DNA of 6,954 nt from Spirochaetales bacterium. GTDB taxonomy: Bacteria; Spirochaetota; Spirochaetia; DTKZ01. Position 1 is the stretch's first letter. Each line of letters starts with the position of its first letter. The translations under genes and the position numbers were made by a program. Where the stretch lies: NCBI GenBank assembly GCA_031274005.1, contig JAISQU010000010.1, forward strand, positions 1 through 6,954, in the 5' to 3' direction. A model generated the notes under the pieces. That model was given only the letters and a program-made list of their open reading frames with translations. It was not told the DNA's origin and ran no database searches. Shown piece after piece: positions 5,697 through 6,954 of this stretch.

Positions 5697-6470
5697 CTAA
5701 CGCAGACGGCGGAACGTCTTGTTGATCGGAGAACTGCCGCTAGAACCGGGAACGGCGATGGTCATTACCCCGCCCTGCCCAAAGGCAATGGTAAACCTGT
5801 TGGCATTGGCAAAAGGAATAGCCGCAGCAGACGTTACCGTGCAGTTTGAAGTTGCCGCCGCAAAGGTGATGTCCGTATTGTTAATGGTCTCAGGCGAATT
5901 GGCCTTGTGGCCGAAGAAATACGTCAGCCCTCCACCTGTATCAAAGACTATGGTGAGCCATGAATTTGTCTCGGTGGTTTCGCCTGCCCATACGGTATTG
6001 TAAAGGCTGCCCATGGTGCTTTCCCCGGTTAAGGGGCCGCTTGCAGGAGCAAAAGGCACCACATTAAGAGTCCCGTTTGTCTGCCGGATCTGCCGGAATT
6101 CACGCGCCGTACCGGAGCCTGCATAATTGGAGAAAGTGATGCTTCTTCCGTCATCATCGCTTATACGAAAGACGCCCGGATTTACCCCTCCGCCGCTTAT
6201 TTCCCCGGTGCCCTCAACACTGTTGTAGGTATAATCACACTGGGTAACAGCGGCATTGGCGGCCCAGAATACATTTCCTTTCCCGGTAGCGGCGGCGGGA
6301 GCACTTGTAAAGCAGATGCTGAGCCAGTCGCCGCCCGGCAGCTCCCCTGTGTAAACGGCATTGGTCAATGCCGTAGGGATTATTTTTACCTCTGAGGGAC
6401 AGGCGGAGAGCAGAAATATGACAAGGCACAGTCCCCCTGCAAGAAAATACGTACTCAAACGCTTTAGCAT
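5697..6470 (-). CDS. Lipoprotein with two internal repeats, function unknown
   Basis: This is a 257-residue predicted lipoprotein. The N-terminus MLKRLSTYFLAGGLCLVIFL ends in a lipobox L-S-A-C, with Cys24 as the lipidated residue. The mature part holds two related domains, about 37-129 and 158-257. The first opens NAVYTGELPGGDWLSICF and the second NTVWAGETTETNSWLTIVF. Each has one central Cys (C78 and C210 in matching places), and they close with TAREFRQIR and INKTFRRLR. Composition (Gly, Thr, Ser, alternating hydrophobics) suggests a beta-rich fold. The start at 6470 is backed by AAGGAG about 7 nt upstream; the frame extends to an ATG at 6542, but that would bury the signal sequence. I do not recognise the family. 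It lies 126 bp upstream of the receptor on the same strand, and co-transcription is possible but unproven. Confidence 0.85.
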   Translation of the reverse strand: MLKRLSTYFLAGGLCLVIFLLSACPSEVKIIPTALTNAVYTGELPGGDWLSICFTSAPAAATGKGNVFWAANAAVTQCDYTYNSVEGTGEISGGGVNPGVFRISDDDGRSITFSNYAGSGTAREFRQIRQTNGTLNVVPFAPASGPLTGESTMGSLYNTVWAGETTETNSWLTIVFDTGGGLTYFFGHKANSPETINNTDITFAAATSNCTVTSAAAIPFANANRFTIAFGQGGVMTIAVPGSSGSSPINKTFRRLR

Positions 6471-6635
6471 ACAAAACTCCTTATAAAGAATGTCGGGTGA
6501 GCGGAACTTTGGTACCGGCGTTTCCGGATGTTCCCACACCAATTTGCCTGCCGGAATCCGGTGACTCCGGTTGACCTTCAGCTTGTAGCCGCAAGAGAAT
6601 GGTTTTATTCAATCTGCGTTCATGGTTACCCCCTG
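6471..6635 (-). other. Non-coding leader between the terminator and the lipoprotein gene
   Basis: No credible gene occupies this stretch. After the terminator the minus strand offers a GGGGG run and an ATG (6623-6621), but the frame stops after four codons. There are several CCGG-containing short repeats around 6550-6575 and 6505-6530 that could form small hairpins. No convincing -35/-10 pair was found for the lipoprotein gene here, so its promoter is either weak or lies upstream of the structured element. Confidence 0.4.
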
Positions 6636-6686
6636 AAAAATAAAAAAGCCTGCCCAAACCGCATTGTTTTGCGGCGCAGGACAGGC
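6636..6686 (-). terminator. Strong intrinsic terminator (minus strand)
   Basis: Reading the minus strand, GCCTGTCC (6686-6679) pairs with GGGCAGGC (6655-6648) over 8 bp including one G-U pair. Above an internal loop there is a second 5-bp stem, CCGCA with TGCGG (6674-6659). TTTTTTATTTTT follows immediately (6647-6636). The G-U pair becomes an A-C mismatch on the plus strand, and the plus strand has no U-run after the stem, so the terminator works in the minus direction only. No coding gene lies upstream within the window. Confidence 0.85.
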
Positions 6687-6859
6687 TTCATGCCTTAAGG
6701 CGGAATCTTTTCCGCCCTTTATAAACTGACTTTGGATTTGATCCGGATACATCCGGCAGGCAATACTACAATTTCAATTGTAACGAGCCTACAGTAACGA
6801 ATGCGCCGTTCCCTGTCAAGCGGCGCTTTGCCTCCAGCAGCAATTCAAAGTATCACCTG
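6636..6859 (-). ncRNA. Candidate structured RNA: small RNA or riboswitch-like leader
   Basis: The minus strand folds into a closed multi-branch domain. The closing helix CAGGTGATACT (6859-6849) pairs with AGTATTGCCTG (6767-6757) over 11 bp with two G-U pairs. Inside are hairpin TTGC/GCAA (6843-6828), hairpin GCGCCG/CGGCGC (6826-6803) with a 12-nt loop, a roughly 20-nt unpaired junction, and hairpin ACAATT/AATTGT (6781-6768). Downstream are CCGGA/TCCGG (6756-6743), GGCGGAA/TTCCGCC (6716-6699) and the terminator. The G-U pairs would be A-C mismatches on the other strand, which fixes the orientation. It lies 166 nt upstream of the lipoprotein ATG. Either attenuation of that gene or a stand-alone small RNA fits. 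No known riboswitch core was recognised. Confidence 0.45.
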
Positions 6860-6954
6860 TTAACTATCCAAATTTTCAGAGAAATAGCCCTAATATTTTG
6901 AAATTCTCGAAAGATGTATAAAATAGTTGACAATTTATAAAACAAACTGGCCCC
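6860..6954 (-). promoter_or_regulatory. AT-rich region upstream of the structured RNA, likely holding its promoter
   Basis: This stretch is visibly richer in A and T than the rest of the window and has no ORF of note. On the minus strand it contains TATACA (6920-6915), which resembles a -10. The upstream TTGTTT lies about 19 nt away and TTGTCA (6933-6928) only 7 nt away, so no standard -35/-10 pair is clear. It is the natural place for the promoter of the structured RNA. The next gene to the right is outside the window. Confidence 0.3.

Noticed and set aside
6471..6542. Extended N-terminus of the lipoprotein from the ATG at 6542.
   Set aside because: It would place 24 non-hydrophobic residues before the signal sequence, and the AAGGAG ribosome site supports the ATG at 6470.
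6609..6623. Tiny minus-strand ORF (ATG to TGA, four codons) with a GGGGG run just upstream, as a leader peptide.
   Set aside because: It lies after the terminator, is only four residues with no run of a regulatory amino acid, and GGGGG-TAACC-ATG can easily be chance.
6791..6819. Minus-strand TTGACA (6819-6814) with TACTGT (6796-6791) at exactly 17 nt spacing, a promoter-like pair.
   Set aside because: The -35 lies in the loop of a hairpin and the -10 in the junction of the structured RNA, and the -10 matches at only three of six positions. It remains possible as a start for a shorter RNA, but the structural reading explains the region better.
6743..6859. Cobalamin riboswitch: AGGGAA, ACTGTA and CCTGCCGG occur in the right order on the minus strand, upstream of a locus that could import cobalamin.
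   Set aside because: The B12 box lacks its AGnC..GAGAC part, the conserved GGTG-AAATCC element is missing, and the gap between AGGGAA and ACTGTA is far too short. An Infernal scan would settle it.
6927..6932. Plus-strand TTGACA near the right edge, as a promoter for a divergent gene.
   Set aside because: The position 17 nt downstream is GC-rich (CTGGCCCC region) with no -10, and the window ends there.

Overview
The window reads as part of a diderm (Gram-negative type) bacterial chromosome of roughly balanced base composition. Every convincing gene lies on the minus strand, so transcription runs from right to left. The evidence for two membranes is a TonB-dependent outer-membrane receptor, a TonB protein with its ExbB/ExbD motor, and a lipobox lipoprotein. 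The taxon cannot be fixed from sequence alone. My impression is a spirochaete of the Treponema kind, but that rests on general resemblance and should be treated as weak.

Right edge (about 6471-6954): no gene. The outer part (6860-6954) is AT-rich. It is followed, on the minus strand, by about 220 nt of dense predicted RNA structure (6859-6636): an 11-bp closing helix around three hairpins, two further hairpins, and a strong intrinsic terminator with a long U-tract. This is either a small RNA or an attenuator/riboswitch-like leader for the lipoprotein gene 166 nt downstream. I could not match it to a known class.

5697-6470: a secreted lipoprotein of unknown function built from two copies of a roughly 95-residue repeat. 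5571-5696: a 126-bp gap with a stem-loop and a candidate promoter that carries an inverted repeat around its -10.

144-5570: a coherent outer-membrane uptake locus. In order of transcription it holds a TonB-dependent receptor, TonB, a DUF4198/NikK-like periplasmic protein, ExbB, and two different ExbD proteins. ExbB and the first ExbD overlap by ATGA, and the second ExbD starts 4 nt after the first ends, so the motor genes look translationally coupled. The other junctions each carry a perfect or near-perfect stem-loop. The 227-bp gap between receptor and tonB contains two long perfect palindromes (38 and 40 bp) with smaller ones between them, which resembles a dispersed palindromic repeat or small mobile element.

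How the genes could work together: ExbB and the two ExbD proteins would use the proton gradient to drive TonB, which opens the receptor plug so that a scarce substrate enters the periplasm. The DUF4198 protein could receive or hand on that substrate. Its family is linked to nickel/cobalt uptake, so a transition-metal substrate is the best guess, but nothing in the receptor sequence proves it.

Left edge (1-143): a G-rich (minus strand) trailer, a small hairpin, and possibly the first 20 codons of another minus-strand gene cut by the window edge.
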